This document shows positions 8,568 to 17,249 of a DNA stretch of 64,000 nt, piece by piece. The DNA is from Puniceibacterium sediminis (GTDB lineage: Bacteria > Pseudomonadota > Alphaproteobacteria > Rhodobacterales > Rhodobacteraceae). A model generated the notes under the pieces. The model was not told where the DNA came from and made no database searches. It was given only the letters and a program-made list of their open reading frames with translations. Location: contig NZ_FZNN01000002.1 in the NCBI RefSeq assembly GCF_900188035.1, positions 305,115 to 369,114 of the forward strand, written 5' to 3'. The position numbers and the translations under genes are program-made. The first letter of the stretch is position 1. Every line of letters begins with the position of its first letter.

Positions 8568-9409
8568 TCTGGCTGGTTCTGGGGATCGCGGTCTGGGCCG
8601 GTGGCTGGGCGCTGAACGTCTGGCTGGCGGGGCGTGCGAAATCGACGGCCACGTCGCTGGCGGTGCCGGTGGTGTTTGGTCTGACGCTGGTGGTGATCTG
8701 GGAATGTCTGGTGCGGGGGCTGGAGATTTCCCCGGTGCTGCTGCCGCCACCCACGGCCATCGGGGCGCGGTTCGCCGCATCGACGGGCGTCTTGTGGGAG
8801 GATTTTGTCCAGACGGTGATCAAGGGCGCGCTGTCGGGCTATGTCATCGGGTGCCTTGCGGCCCTGGGCGTGGCACTGCTGGCGGACCGGTTCGTGTTCC
8901 TGCGGCGCGGGTTGTTGCCGGTGGGGAACTTTGTCGCCGCTTTGCCGATCATCGGCCTCGCCCCGATCATGGTGATGTGGTTCGGGTTCGACTGGCAGTC
9001 CAAGGCGGCCATCGTGGTGGTCATGGTGTTCTTTCCGCTGCTGGTGAACACGGTTCAGGGGTTGCAGGCGTCCGAGGTCATGCAACGCGATCTGATGCGC
9101 ACCTATGCGGCGGGCTACTGGACGACGCTGATCAAGCTGCGCCTGCCGGCCGCGATGCCGTTCATCTTCAACGGGTTGAAGATTGCCACGACGCTGGCGC
9201 TGATCGGGGCTATTGTTGCTGAATTCTTCGGCTCTCCGATCCGGGGGATGGGGTTTCGCATCTCGACATCCGTCGGCCAGCTTGCGCTGGATCTGGTCTG
9301 GGCTGAAATCCTAGTGGCGGCGATCGCAGGATCGGCGTTCTATGGGGCCGTGGCGCTGATCGAGCGCGCGGTGACGTTCTGGCATCCGTCCCAAAGAAGG
9401 CGGACCTGA
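8564..9409 (+). CDS. ABC transporter permease 2
   Basis: 281 residues of hydrophobic helices with an EAA-type loop (LMRTYAAGYWTTLIKLRLPAAMPFIF). It starts within the stop of permease 1. Two non-identical permeases imply a heterodimeric channel. Downstream, 34 bp later, comes the binding-protein gene. Confidence 0.92.
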   Translation: MIWLVLGIAVWAGGWALNVWLAGRAKSTATSLAVPVVFGLTLVVIWECLVRGLEISPVLLPPPTAIGARFAASTGVLWEDFVQTVIKGALSGYVIGCLAALGVALLADRFVFLRRGLLPVGNFVAALPIIGLAPIMVMWFGFDWQSKAAIVVVMVFFPLLVNTVQGLQASEVMQRDLMRTYAAGYWTTLIKLRLPAAMPFIFNGLKIATTLALIGAIVAEFFGSPIRGMGFRISTSVGQLALDLVWAEILVAAIAGSAFYGAVALIERAVTFWHPSQRRRT

Positions 9410-9443
9410 TGACAACACTAACAGGATCAACATGGAGGATCTT

Positions 9444-10421
9444 ATGAAACATCTCAAACTGGTGGCTGGCACGGCCCTTGGACTATGTGCAGGGACAGCG
9501 CAGGCGGCGGACGATCTGTCGCTGCAGCTAAAGTGGGTGACGCAGGCGCAGTTCGCGGGCTACTATGTGGCCGCGGAAAAGGGGTTCTACGAAGAAGAAG
9601 ACCTGAACGTCACGATCAAGCCGGGCGGCCCCGACATTGCCCCCGTGCAGGTGCTGCTGGGTGGCGGCGCGGATGTCATGGTGGACTGGCTGCCGTCGGC
9701 GCTGGCCGCGCGGGAAAAGGGTGCGCCGATCGTCAACATCGCGCAGCCGTTTGCGAAATCCGGCCTGATGCTGACCTGCCTCAAGGAACACGGCATCACA
9801 TCGCCCGCCGATTTCCCGGGCCACACGCTGGGCACATGGTTCTTTGGCAACGAGATCCCGCTGTTTTCCTGGATGGGCAAGCTGGGCTATGCAACGGATG
9901 GCTCCGAGGGGGGCGTCACGATCCAGAAGATCAACTTCAACGTCGACCCATTGCTGCAAAAGCAGGTCGAATGCGCGACGACCATGACCTACAACGAATA
10001 CTGGCAGGTGATCGACGCGGGCCTGACGCCGGACGATCTGGTGGTGTTCAAGTACGAGGACGAGGGCATTTCGACGCTTGAGGACGGGCTTTACACCACC
10101 GAGGAAAAGCTGGCCGATCCTGCCGAAGTCGACAAGCTGGTGCGGTTTGTGCGCGCGTCGATGAAGGGCTGGAAGTACGCCGAGGCGCATCCGGATGAGG
10201 CGGCGGAGATCGTTCTGGAGAACGATTCAACCGGCGCGCAGACGGAAGAGCACCAGAAGCGGATGATGGGCGAGATTGCCAAGCTGACCGAAGGGTCGGA
10301 CGGTGCCTTGGATGAAGCCGCGTTCCAGCGGTCCGCCGAGATCACCATGGAAGGCGGCATGATCACAGCCATGCCCGAAGGCGCGTTCACGCATGACATC
10401 ACGGATAAAGCGCTGAACTGA
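9444..10421 (+). CDS. ABC transporter periplasmic binding protein (NMT1/THI5-like)
   Basis: 325 residues. The signal peptide is cut after GTAQA|ADD. The mature start LSLQLKWVTQAQFAGYYVA is the classic NMT1/THI5-like opening, a fold that binds pyrimidine-like or sulfonate ligands. ATG 9444 is chosen because GGAGG sits at 9434-9438; the in-frame ATG at 9432 would precede that site. It captures the substrate for the importer encoded upstream. A pyrimidine or hydantoin ligand is inferred from the operon. Confidence 0.92.
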   Translation: MKHLKLVAGTALGLCAGTAQAADDLSLQLKWVTQAQFAGYYVAAEKGFYEEEDLNVTIKPGGPDIAPVQVLLGGGADVMVDWLPSALAAREKGAPIVNIAQPFAKSGLMLTCLKEHGITSPADFPGHTLGTWFFGNEIPLFSWMGKLGYATDGSEGGVTIQKINFNVDPLLQKQVECATTMTYNEYWQVIDAGLTPDDLVVFKYEDEGISTLEDGLYTTEEKLADPAEVDKLVRFVRASMKGWKYAEAHPDEAAEIVLENDSTGAQTEEHQKRMMGEIAKLTEGSDGALDEAAFQRSAEITMEGGMITAMPEGAFTHDITDKALN

Positions 10422-10438
10422 GCTTACTGGGGCTTTGA

Positions 10439-10478
10439 CCGGGGGAAGGCGGTGCCTGAGGGTGGCGCCTTTTCCCGG
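10439..10478 (+). terminator. Hairpin at the end of the pyrimidine operon
   Basis: 13-bp stem (two G-U pairs) with arms 10439-10451 and 10466-10478, 18 bp after the binding-protein stop. The right arm contains TTTT but no U-tract follows, so it could also act as an RNA-stabilising end. Confidence 0.55.
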
Positions 10479-10708
10479 GTGGGGTGCTGGGGCAGTGGTT
10501 CATGCTGAGGCATTGTGAACGGTTTGCCCCGCACGCAGTGATTTGGGGGCGGGTCGATTGAAGTAAGAGCAGGCGGAACTGACTTTTCCTATTATTTGCG
10601 TATCATTTATATTGCATAAAAATATAAAATTGACTGCACCTCAAATATTGAATTAAAAATGTTAAATATTTGCAAGCGAGAGAGGTCGCTGGGGAGACTT
10701 GAAGCGTG

Positions 10709-11182
10709 ATGGAATTCATCAGTGATCTTTCAAAAGAACTTAATACTTACAGACTGCTTATAGCTACCCTAGGTATACCTTTGCTCACTCTTTTTGTGAC
10801 AACCTATGTATCTAGGCGCAATACAAAACTTTCGGCAGCCTTGAAGGTTTCCGAGATGCGTCAGGCATGGATTAATAGCTTGCGAGATCTAATGGTTGAT
10901 TACTCATCTATCTGTGTCGTAAGCTATCAAGAAGGCAAAGGCGATGTTGGCGAGCTATCCAAGATAGAGGGTAGTATAAATTTAATGATGAATTGGAATG
11001 ACAAGGATTATCTAGAGTTAAATAGAACAATGAAGGCTTTGTCGCGCGCTTCAGTCCCCATAGAAAACGATGACGGTCGAAAGATGGACGAAATTTATAA
11101 AGCATACTTCAAGGTCTGTAATGCTATATTAAAGCGCGAGTGGAAAAGGCTGAAAGATGATCTCAGAAAGAAACAAGTCTAA
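10709..11182 (+). CDS. Hypothetical protein with one N-terminal membrane helix
   Basis: 157 residues. One hydrophobic segment (LLIATLGIPLLTLFVTTYV, residues about 16-34) is followed by a charged, largely helical soluble domain ending KREWKRLKDDLRKKQV. The ATG at 10709 follows GGGGAG. The gene and the 140 bases before it are AT-rich, unlike the GC-rich neighbours, which suggests recent transfer. I recognise no family. Possible roles (for example a small membrane effector) are guesses. Confidence 0.65.
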   Translation: MEFISDLSKELNTYRLLIATLGIPLLTLFVTTYVSRRNTKLSAALKVSEMRQAWINSLRDLMVDYSSICVVSYQEGKGDVGELSKIEGSINLMMNWNDKDYLELNRTMKALSRASVPIENDDGRKMDEIYKAYFKVCNAILKREWKRLKDDLRKKQV

Positions 11183-11529
11183 ATTGGGTATCGCTCTTAA
11201 AGCGCTATAACCATTCTGGGCTAGGAGCAGGCATCCGAAGGCCAGTCGCGCCTAGCGGTGTCAGTCACGGCTAGGCGCCCGGTAAGGGGCTTGTCCGATG
11301 GTGGTTGTCTTTGATGCTTTAGAGGCTGGCTGCAACGCGCCGACGTGCACAAAAGAGGGGTGGCCGGGGCCACCCCTGATCGTGCTGAAAAGGTTTTTGC
11401 CGTGGGACTTAGGCTTATTGCGGTCACTCTCGCGGGGAAATGGATAGGGCGCGGGTGTAAAGGGAGTGTGACGCGCGGGTGATGTTTTTCTGATCCGTGC
11501 GGTGTGGGGTGGGGCCGACAGGTCCGGAG
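11183..11529. other. Gene-free spacer with one strong hairpin
   Basis: No coding region seen. The only structure is a perfect 10-bp stem AGGGGTGGCC/GGCCACCCCT at 11356-11377. It could terminate the minus-strand gene that ends at 11530 or the AT-rich gene from the left. Confidence 0.5.
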
Positions 11530-12648
11530 CTATTCCGCCGCCATCGTCATATCCGCCCGTGCGCCAAGAAACCGTGTGGCGGCCTTGCCCGAGAGGTGGG
11601 TGATGCGACCGCCGCTGAGGGTGGCTTCGACCGAGTTGGTGGCGCGGTTCACGATGACCAGATCGGCGCGGCGGCCATAGTCGATCACGCCGCGGTCGTG
11701 CAGGCGCAGGATCTGGGCCGGGCCTTCGGACACCAGCGCCCATGCGGCGGGCAGGGTCAGGGTGCCGGTCGCAGTCAGGTGAAAGGCCGCCGCCGCCAGC
11801 GCGGGGTAGGACATGTCCGACACAAGTGCATCGCAAAGCCGGGTGCGGATCAGGTCTGTGACCGGCAGGGGCGAGGAGTTTTTTGCCACCTCTCCGGCGC
11901 GCAGCAGCACCGGGTCGCCCACGGCGCGGGCGAGGGCGGCCGCCGAGCGGCGGGTCGGGCAGGCGCAGAGCTTGGCCCCGATCATCGAGAAGGTTTCGCG
12001 GGTTTCGCCATCAGGGTCGGCGTAGCTGCCATAGGTCACGCCAAGGGTGTCGAACGCCTCAGCCAGGCGGCAGAGGTAGCGCGGCACGGCGCGTTTCTGG
12101 CCTTCGGCTTCGGTCAGGCGGGCGCGGGTTTCCGGCGTCCAGTCGTTGCGCAACAGCGCGTCGGGAAGGGTGTTGCGGAACATCACATGATCAACGCTGT
12201 GGCGGCGCACGGCGGCAAGCAGGCGGTCGGCGGTGTCGGTGGTATGGGTTTCACAGGCGATCTGGACGCGCAGGTCGCTGAGCGCATGGGGGCGGTAGGC
12301 GTCGAGGGCCTCCAGCAGCGCCTCGGCGCTGGCGGGGCTGTGGGGGCCCTGTTCGGACCAGCCCCAGCCCTGCGACAGCCAGGCGGTGGTGACGCCATGG
12401 GCCGCAGCAGCGTGATCGGTGGCGCGCAGGGCGGTGCGCAGGGTCTGATCGGGGGCCATGTTGCGCAGAAAGGCCGCGCCATGCAGGTCGATGATGCCGG
12501 GCAGGATGTAGTAGCCGCGCAGGTCGACTTCGGGCAGGGGACCCTTTGAGATGCGACCGTCTTCGATGGCGACCGAGCGGTCGATCATCTGCCCGTCCCG
12601 AAGGACAGTGGCGCCGGTGAGGCGAAGGGAAAGCGGAGCGGTCATCAT
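11530..12648 (-). CDS. phnM: PhnM-like amidohydrolase (alpha-D-ribose 1-methylphosphonate 5-triphosphate diphosphatase family)
   Basis: 372 residues from the ATG at 12648 (a second ATG is adjacent). Family features: ILPGIIDLHG near residue 50, HGVTTAWLSQGWGW, CETHTTDTADRLL, and the C-terminal GRRADLVIVN. In C-P lyase operons PhnM releases pyrophosphate from the ribose-triphosphate phosphonate. The odd point is the metal motif: E. coli PhnM has His-Thr-Asp and relatives often His-Gly-Asp, but here it is LHGAAF, with Ala in place of Asp. The protein may be inactive, altered, or a regulatory paralogue. It lies beside phnF and the DUF1045 gene, but no phnGHIJK is in the window. Confidence 0.75.
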   Translation of the reverse strand: MMTAPLSLRLTGATVLRDGQMIDRSVAIEDGRISKGPLPEVDLRGYYILPGIIDLHGAAFLRNMAPDQTLRTALRATDHAAAAHGVTTAWLSQGWGWSEQGPHSPASAEALLEALDAYRPHALSDLRVQIACETHTTDTADRLLAAVRRHSVDHVMFRNTLPDALLRNDWTPETRARLTEAEGQKRAVPRYLCRLAEAFDTLGVTYGSYADPDGETRETFSMIGAKLCACPTRRSAAALARAVGDPVLLRAGEVAKNSSPLPVTDLIRTRLCDALVSDMSYPALAAAAFHLTATGTLTLPAAWALVSEGPAQILRLHDRGVIDYGRRADLVIVNRATNSVEATLSGGRITHLSGKAATRFLGARADMTMAAE

Positions 12649-12785
12649 CAGTGGCGGCCCGGGGTTACGCGGTTTGGGCCTGTTTAGCGGGCGATTGTAT
12701 CGCGCGGATGACATTTTGGGCGTCAAGTTGCAGGAAACATGCAGGTTTCGCCTATCAGGTGTCCGTTGGTTTGGGTTTCGGTCGG

Positions 12786-13493
12786 TCAGTCCGAGAGGGT
12801 CAGGGTGACGCGGTCGCCCGCGAACCAGCAGAGCCCGTATTCGACCGGCCTGCCGGTGGTGTCCTGATTGATCGCGACCGAGCGCAGCAGCGGGTCGCCT
12901 TCGGTCAGGCGCAGGTGAAGGGCCTGTGTGGCATCGGCGGGCACAGCCGTCAGCCGGGTCGAGGCGCGGGTGTAATCGGTCACGCCGCCTTCGGCCAGTG
13001 CGTCGGTGACGGAATGCAGCCTTTGCAGCGCCTCGGGCAGGTTGGGCAGAGGGTCGGCGGGGAAGGCGCTGATGAACAGGGCGATCGGCTGACCATCGGC
13101 GAGGGAAAGACCCCGGCAGATATGGACCAGCGCACCGGGGGGCAGGTTCAGGGCCTCGGCCTCGGTCGCATCGGCGCGGCGGGTTTCCTGGCTCAGGATC
13201 TCGCGGTCGGGCAGCCGGCCGGCGGCACGCAGGTTCTGGTGAAAGCGCACGCGTTTGCCGATTGGATAGTCGGTGGGCCGGGGCGTGACAAAGACGCCGG
13301 AACCGCGACGCGCGTGCACCAGCCCCTGATCGGCAAGCTCGGCCAGCGCGCGGCGAACGGTGTGGCGGTTGACACCAAAGCGGGCGGAAAGTTCCGCCTC
13401 GGTCGGGAGCTTGTCGCCGGGGGTATAGCGGGTGTCTGCGATGTCCTGGGTCAGGGCGGTTGCAATGGCGTGCCAGAGCGGGGTGCGGGGCAT
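12786..13493 (-). CDS. phnF: GntR/HutC-family regulator, PhnF type
   Basis: 235 residues from MPRTPLWHAIATAL. The N-terminal winged helix (PGDKLPTEAELSARFGVNRH, then TVRRALAELADQGLV) and the C-terminal UTRA ligand domain (FISAFPADPLPNLPEAL and later) fit the PhnF regulators of phosphonate operons. The longer frame to 13568 is rejected because family members start at this Met. It is transcribed towards the PhnM-like gene, 137 bp away. Confidence 0.85.
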   Translation of the reverse strand: MPRTPLWHAIATALTQDIADTRYTPGDKLPTEAELSARFGVNRHTVRRALAELADQGLVHARRGSGVFVTPRPTDYPIGKRVRFHQNLRAAGRLPDREILSQETRRADATEAEALNLPPGALVHICRGLSLADGQPIALFISAFPADPLPNLPEALQRLHSVTDALAEGGVTDYTRASTRLTAVPADATQALHLRLTEGDPLLRSVAINQDTTGRPVEYGLCWFAGDRVTLTLSD

Positions 13494-13577
13494 GGGGGTC
13501 ACGGACCTTTCAGGCGCTGGCGGCTGCCGGAGTTGTCTGGTTGTAGGAATTTGCCCCGGTTTGGGCAAGGGGCGCGG

Positions 13578-14264
13578 TCAGCCGGTCAGTGAGAGGCGGT
13601 CGAGTTCGTGAAAGCGGCCTTCGGAGTCTTCGCCGCAGAGGGTGAGCGCGTCGATGTGGAACGGTGCAGACAGCAGCGGGGCAAGCTGGGGGCGCAGGGC
13701 GGATTCGGTTGCGCTGAGCGCGTCGGGGGCGAGCCTGCCGGTGAGGGTGATGTGAAAGCGGAACGCCTCTAGCACGTAAGGATAGCCGTAGAGGGCGAGC
13801 AGTTCGCGCTGGCGCGGGCTGAGGCTGGCGGGGTTACGGCGCTGGAGTTCGGCGTCGGTCGGGGGCGCGCGGAAGGGGTCGAGTTGCTGCACCGCCTGCG
13901 CGGCGAGGTCGGACAGGGCGGATGTGTCGCCGGTGGGCGTGAGGGCGAGGAAGCGGCCGAGGCGCGTCAGGGCGAGGGCGTCGAGTGTGATGCGGGGTTG
14001 CGTTGCGCAGAGGTTGGCAAAGGCGGTTTTCAGCTGGGCGGGGGTGGTGCCGGTGGCGAGGCGGAAGGGTGGTTTGATCGTGCCGTGCAGCCCGTATTTG
14101 CGTGGCGTGGCGGTGATGTCATGCGCCGGGGCGGGCAGGCCGGGAATATCGGGTGGCGGGCAGGGCAAACCATTGGCGGCGTCCCAGCCAAGCCATGCCG
14201 CGCCAAAGCTGGCAAGCGGGCCCGGCGGGAGGGTGTAGTAGATGGCGTAGCGGGTAAAGGTCAT
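13578..14264 (-). CDS. DUF1045 phosphonate-metabolism protein (2H phosphoesterase-like)
   Basis: 228 residues. It starts MTFTRYAIYYTLPPGPLASF, the family signature, and carries two H-x-T motifs, HGTIKPPF and FRFHITLTGRL, as in 2',5'-ligase-type phosphoesterases. DUF1045 proteins are consistently encoded in C-P lyase operons; a cyclic-phosphate hydrolase role is plausible but not shown here. It lies directly upstream of the phnF-type gene. Confidence 0.85.
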   Translation of the reverse strand: MTFTRYAIYYTLPPGPLASFGAAWLGWDAANGLPCPPPDIPGLPAPAHDITATPRKYGLHGTIKPPFRLATGTTPAQLKTAFANLCATQPRITLDALALTRLGRFLALTPTGDTSALSDLAAQAVQQLDPFRAPPTDAELQRRNPASLSPRQRELLALYGYPYVLEAFRFHITLTGRLAPDALSATESALRPQLAPLLSAPFHIDALTLCGEDSEGRFHELDRLSLTG

Positions 14265-14302
14265 GTGCGGGCTCTTGGTCTGTGTGTTGTAGGCGGTGCT
14301 CT

Positions 14303-14386
14303 TGGGGGGCGTCGGAGGGGGGCTGTCTGCCCCCGCCTGGCCGTAGGCCAGGCCCCCCCGAGAATATTTTTGGGCAGATGAAGACG
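14303..14386. repeat. GC-rich hairpin repeat
   Basis: Perfect stem GCCTGGCC/GGCCAGGC (14335-14342, 14346-14353) in a C/G-rich block, followed by GAATATTTTTGGGCAGATGA. It shares the tail pattern with 4754-4806. It fills the space between two minus-strand genes. Confidence 0.55.
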
Positions 14387-14390
14387 AGTG

Positions 14391-15599
14391 TCAGGGAAGC
14401 GGGGCGCGGAGCCAGTCGGGTTGGTAGGCGATGGTGTCGAGGCCTGCAAAGCGTTGCTGGCGGGTGAGTTCGGCGGCGAGTCTGGATTGGCGGCCAGCGG
14501 TCCAGCGGATGCCGGGTTCGGGCCAGAGGGCAGTGACGTTGAGGGTGGCGGTCTTGCGATCCGCCTTCATGTCGATGCGCCCGATCAGGCGGTCGCCGTC
14601 GAGCAGCGGAAAGACGTAATAGCCATAGCGGCGTTTGGCGGCGGGGGTGAAGACCTCAATCCGGTAGTGAAAGCCGAACAGGCGCTGGGTGCGGGCGCGG
14701 TCGCGCAGGGCGGGGTCAAAGGGGCTGAGCACGCGCAGGCGTTTCGGCGGGGTGGGCGCCTGTTCGGCCTGTTCCAGCACGTCCGGGCGGGCGAGGTGGC
14801 GGCGGGTGGTGCCGTCGGCGTTTGTGACGTTGATTTCGATGACCGTCCCCTGAGCCAGCTGGTCTGTGGCCCATGTGCGCGCCTCGGTCGGGGTCACGAT
14901 ATCCCAGAAGGCGGCGAGTTCGCCGGGGGTGGCAAAGCCAAGCCGGTCGAGCGCCGCGTCGCAGAGCCAGTCGATGCTGTCTGCGGGTTCGGGGATGTGG
15001 GCGTGGATCTGTTCGGGAATGACGCGTTTGGTGAGGTCAAAGAACTTGCGAAAATTTTCGCGGTGACAGATCGACAAATCGCCGCAGCGCCAGAGGTATT
15101 CCAGCGCGGTCTTTGACGGGTGCCAGTCCCACCAGCCGCCAGATGTGCGTTCTTCGCCCGCGCCGACGTCGGCCGAAGAGACCGGGCCGTGGGTTGCGAT
15201 CTGTTGCAGCACTTCGTCGAATTTCTCTTCGAAACCGGCGCGGCGGTCGGTCTGCCAGCGGGCGCGCATGGCTTCGGCGTCGCGGGCAAAGCGCAGGTGC
15301 CAGTGTGGAAAGAAGTCGGTCGGGATCACCGCCGCGTCATGGGTCCATTGTTCGAACAGCGTGCGGTCGCGTTCGAGCAGCGGAGCGAGGTTGCGTGGCC
15401 GGTAGGTGGCGCGCCGCGCGAACAGGATCATGTGGTGGGCGCGTTCCACCGTGTTGATGCTGTCGATCTGCACGAACCCCAGCCGCTGGATCAGCGCCAG
15501 AAGATCCGCGCCCCTGGACGGCCCGGTGGGCGGTTCGGCCAGCGCGTGTTTGTGCAGGAACAGCCGCCGGGCGGCGGAGTTATCAAGCCGCGGGGTCAC
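14391..15599 (-). CDS. YcaQ/AlkX-like DNA crosslink-repair glycosylase
   Basis: 402 residues, a winged-helix protein of the YcaQ family, which unhooks interstrand crosslinks and removes alkylated bases. Seen: the N-terminal ARRLFLHKHAL and LGFVQIDSINTVERAHH (the family QID-type active-site loop), then SKTALEYLWRCGDLSICHR, RLRVLSPFDPALRDRARTQR, and a C-terminal YYVFPLLDGDRLIGRIDMKADR. The length is normal. It is a single gene, 3 bp from the LacI-type gene stop. Confidence 0.88.
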   Translation of the reverse strand: MTPRLDNSAARRLFLHKHALAEPPTGPSRGADLLALIQRLGFVQIDSINTVERAHHMILFARRATYRPRNLAPLLERDRTLFEQWTHDAAVIPTDFFPHWHLRFARDAEAMRARWQTDRRAGFEEKFDEVLQQIATHGPVSSADVGAGEERTSGGWWDWHPSKTALEYLWRCGDLSICHRENFRKFFDLTKRVIPEQIHAHIPEPADSIDWLCDAALDRLGFATPGELAAFWDIVTPTEARTWATDQLAQGTVIEINVTNADGTTRRHLARPDVLEQAEQAPTPPKRLRVLSPFDPALRDRARTQRLFGFHYRIEVFTPAAKRRYGYYVFPLLDGDRLIGRIDMKADRKTATLNVTALWPEPGIRWTAGRQSRLAAELTRQQRFAGLDTIAYQPDWLRAPLP

Positions 15600-15602
15600 G
15601 GA

Positions 15603-16676
15603 TCAGCGCCGTTTCAGCGTGTCGCCATAGGTGATGGTCGGGGTCAGTTCGGTGATCTTGTCATAGGGCGCATCCGGGTTTTCGACACGGTCAGCGATGA
15701 TCTGCGCCGCCTTGGTGCCGATTTCCAGACGGCAGGCATCCATCGTGGCAAGCTGGCGGGGCAGGCCCTGCAACAGTTCAACCCCGTTAAAGCCGGCAAG
15801 GCCGATCTGCCCGGGAATGTCGATGCCCTGTTCCAGCAGGTACAGCAGCCCGCCTGCGGCGATCATGTCATTGGAATAATATAGGAAATCAAGCTCCGGG
15901 TTGCGGTCCAGCATCTCGCGCGTCATGTCGCGCCCCTTGGCCAGAGCCGATCCGCCGGAGTAGAACTCGCGGTCCGCAATTTCGATGCCGCCCTTGGCCA
16001 GCGCCTCGGTGAAGCCTTCGAACCGTTTGCGGGCGCGGTGATCCAGCGGCATCTTGGTGCCCATGAAGCCGATGTTCTGATAGCCGGCCTTCATGATCGC
16101 CTGCGCCATCATCCGCCCCGCGCGTCGGTGGGAAATGCCCACCATCGCATCGACCGGGGTGCCGTCCACATCCATGATCTCGACCACCGGGATGCCAGAG
16201 GCCTTGAGCATGGCGCGCGACGGATCGGTGCGCTCCAACCCGGCGATGATTACACCCGAGGGACGCCACGAGAGCATCTCGTAAAGAACGCGTTCCTCTT
16301 TTTCCGGCAGGTAGTCGGTGACGCCGAAGACCGGCTGAAGGTCGGTCTTTTCCAACACGTGGCTGATGCCGGTCATGACTTCGGGAAAGACCATGTTGGA
16401 CAGCGACGGGATGATGACGGCGACCAGATTCACCCGCTGGCTGGCCAGCGCGCCGGCGATCTTGTTGGGGACGTAGCCAAGGGCCTTGGCCGCCTCCAGC
16501 ACCTTTTCGCGGGTCGCGAGTGAGACATCGCCGCGGTTGCGCAACACGCGGCTGACGGTCATTTCCGATACGCCCGAAGCTTCGGATACATCGCGGAGGG
16601 TAAGGGGGCGGGTGTCGTCCTGGGCCACGGTTGGGGTGTCCTGTTTCTGCTCTGCATTGACGTTAGCGTAATGCAT
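15603..16676 (-). CDS. LacI-family transcriptional regulator (GntR/gluconate-type)
   Basis: 357 residues from MHYANVNAEQ. The N-terminal LacI helix-turn-helix and hinge (LRDVSEASGVSEMTVSRVLR, then YVPNKIAGALASQRVNLVAVIIP) are followed by a periplasmic-binding-type sensor (DFLYYSNDMIAAGGLLYLLE). Similar proteins repress sugar-acid genes, but no target operon is adjacent, so the effector is open. A longer frame to 16802 adds no family-like sequence. It ends next to the YcaQ-type gene and is the last gene before the tRNA. Confidence 0.88.
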   Translation of the reverse strand: MHYANVNAEQKQDTPTVAQDDTRPLTLRDVSEASGVSEMTVSRVLRNRGDVSLATREKVLEAAKALGYVPNKIAGALASQRVNLVAVIIPSLSNMVFPEVMTGISHVLEKTDLQPVFGVTDYLPEKEERVLYEMLSWRPSGVIIAGLERTDPSRAMLKASGIPVVEIMDVDGTPVDAMVGISHRRAGRMMAQAIMKAGYQNIGFMGTKMPLDHRARKRFEGFTEALAKGGIEIADREFYSGGSALAKGRDMTREMLDRNPELDFLYYSNDMIAAGGLLYLLEQGIDIPGQIGLAGFNGVELLQGLPRQLATMDACRLEIGTKAAQIIADRVENPDAPYDKITELTPTITYGDTLKRR

Positions 16677-16862
16677 TGCGCAGACACAAGATATTCCGCC
16701 CTGCGGTGCGTACAATCCGATGCAGGTTCGACGGGTTCGGCGGCCTGTGGTCGCGGCGGTTGCGGGGTGGCGGGCATTGTTGGCGGTATCCGCGAAAGAC
16801 ACACAAAAAACGCCTGTGCGCAGGTGACAGGGTCAGATCCTGTCGCTAAAAGGGCCGCGTGT

Positions 16863-16939
16863 GGTCCTGTGGCTCAACTGGATAGAGCAGCCCCCTCCTA
16901 AGGGGCAGGTTGCAGGTTCGAGTCCTGCCGGGATCACCA
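16863..16939 (+). tRNA. tRNA-Arg (anticodon CCU)
   Basis: All four arms fold: acceptor GGTCCTG/CGGGATC, D-arm GCTC/GAGC, anticodon stem GCCCC/GGGGC with loop CTCCTAA (anticodon CCT at 16897-16899), T-arm GCAGG-TTCGAGT-CCTGC, and an encoded CCA at 16937-16939. The inverted repeat of a Tn7-like element begins 11 bp after the CCA, so this tRNA marks its insertion site. Confidence 0.97.
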
Positions 16940-16950
16940 TAAATATCATT

Positions 16951-17007
16951 ACCTTATTGCCAAAGAAAGCCAATGTCTGCGCAAAAACAAGCAATAGTCT
17001 GCGCAAG
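16951..17007. repeat. Left-end transposase binding sites (L1, L2)
   Basis: Two inverted copies of the end motif: L1 16962-16985 (reads TTTGCGCAGACATTGGCTTT on the minus strand) and L2 16985-17007 (TTGCGCAGACTATTGCTTG). They match the right-end sites and are the probable TnsB-like binding array. Confidence 0.8.
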
Positions 17008-17074
17008 ACAAGGCCCATGATGCCACAAGAATCAGATTTTATATATTAATTTCAAATTGTTGAGCCTTGTGTCA

Positions 17075-17109
17075 GCCGGTAAGAGACTTCGCCCTTACCG
17101 GCCTCTTTT
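17075..17109 (+). terminator. Hairpin inside the left end
   Basis: Stem GCCGGTAAG/CTTACCGGC (17075-17083, 17094-17102) followed by CTCTTTT. It would insulate the cargo from tRNA transcription. Confidence 0.55.
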
Positions 17110-17249
17110 GCGCCGATTTGACAGGCAGATCGAATTCCTTTCACTGAGTGGCACCAAGGTTCCGGAACCTTTCATCCCTCGTCTTTCAGGCCTGGCCGGC
17201 CCGAGAGCACCGCCGCGGCGTTGGTCCGGCGCATTGAAAGGACTCCGCC

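Noticed and set aside
11497..12549. Plus-strand frame of 350 residues opposite the PhnM-like gene
   Set aside because: Gly/Ala/Gln-rich shadow; the minus-strand frame carries family motifs.
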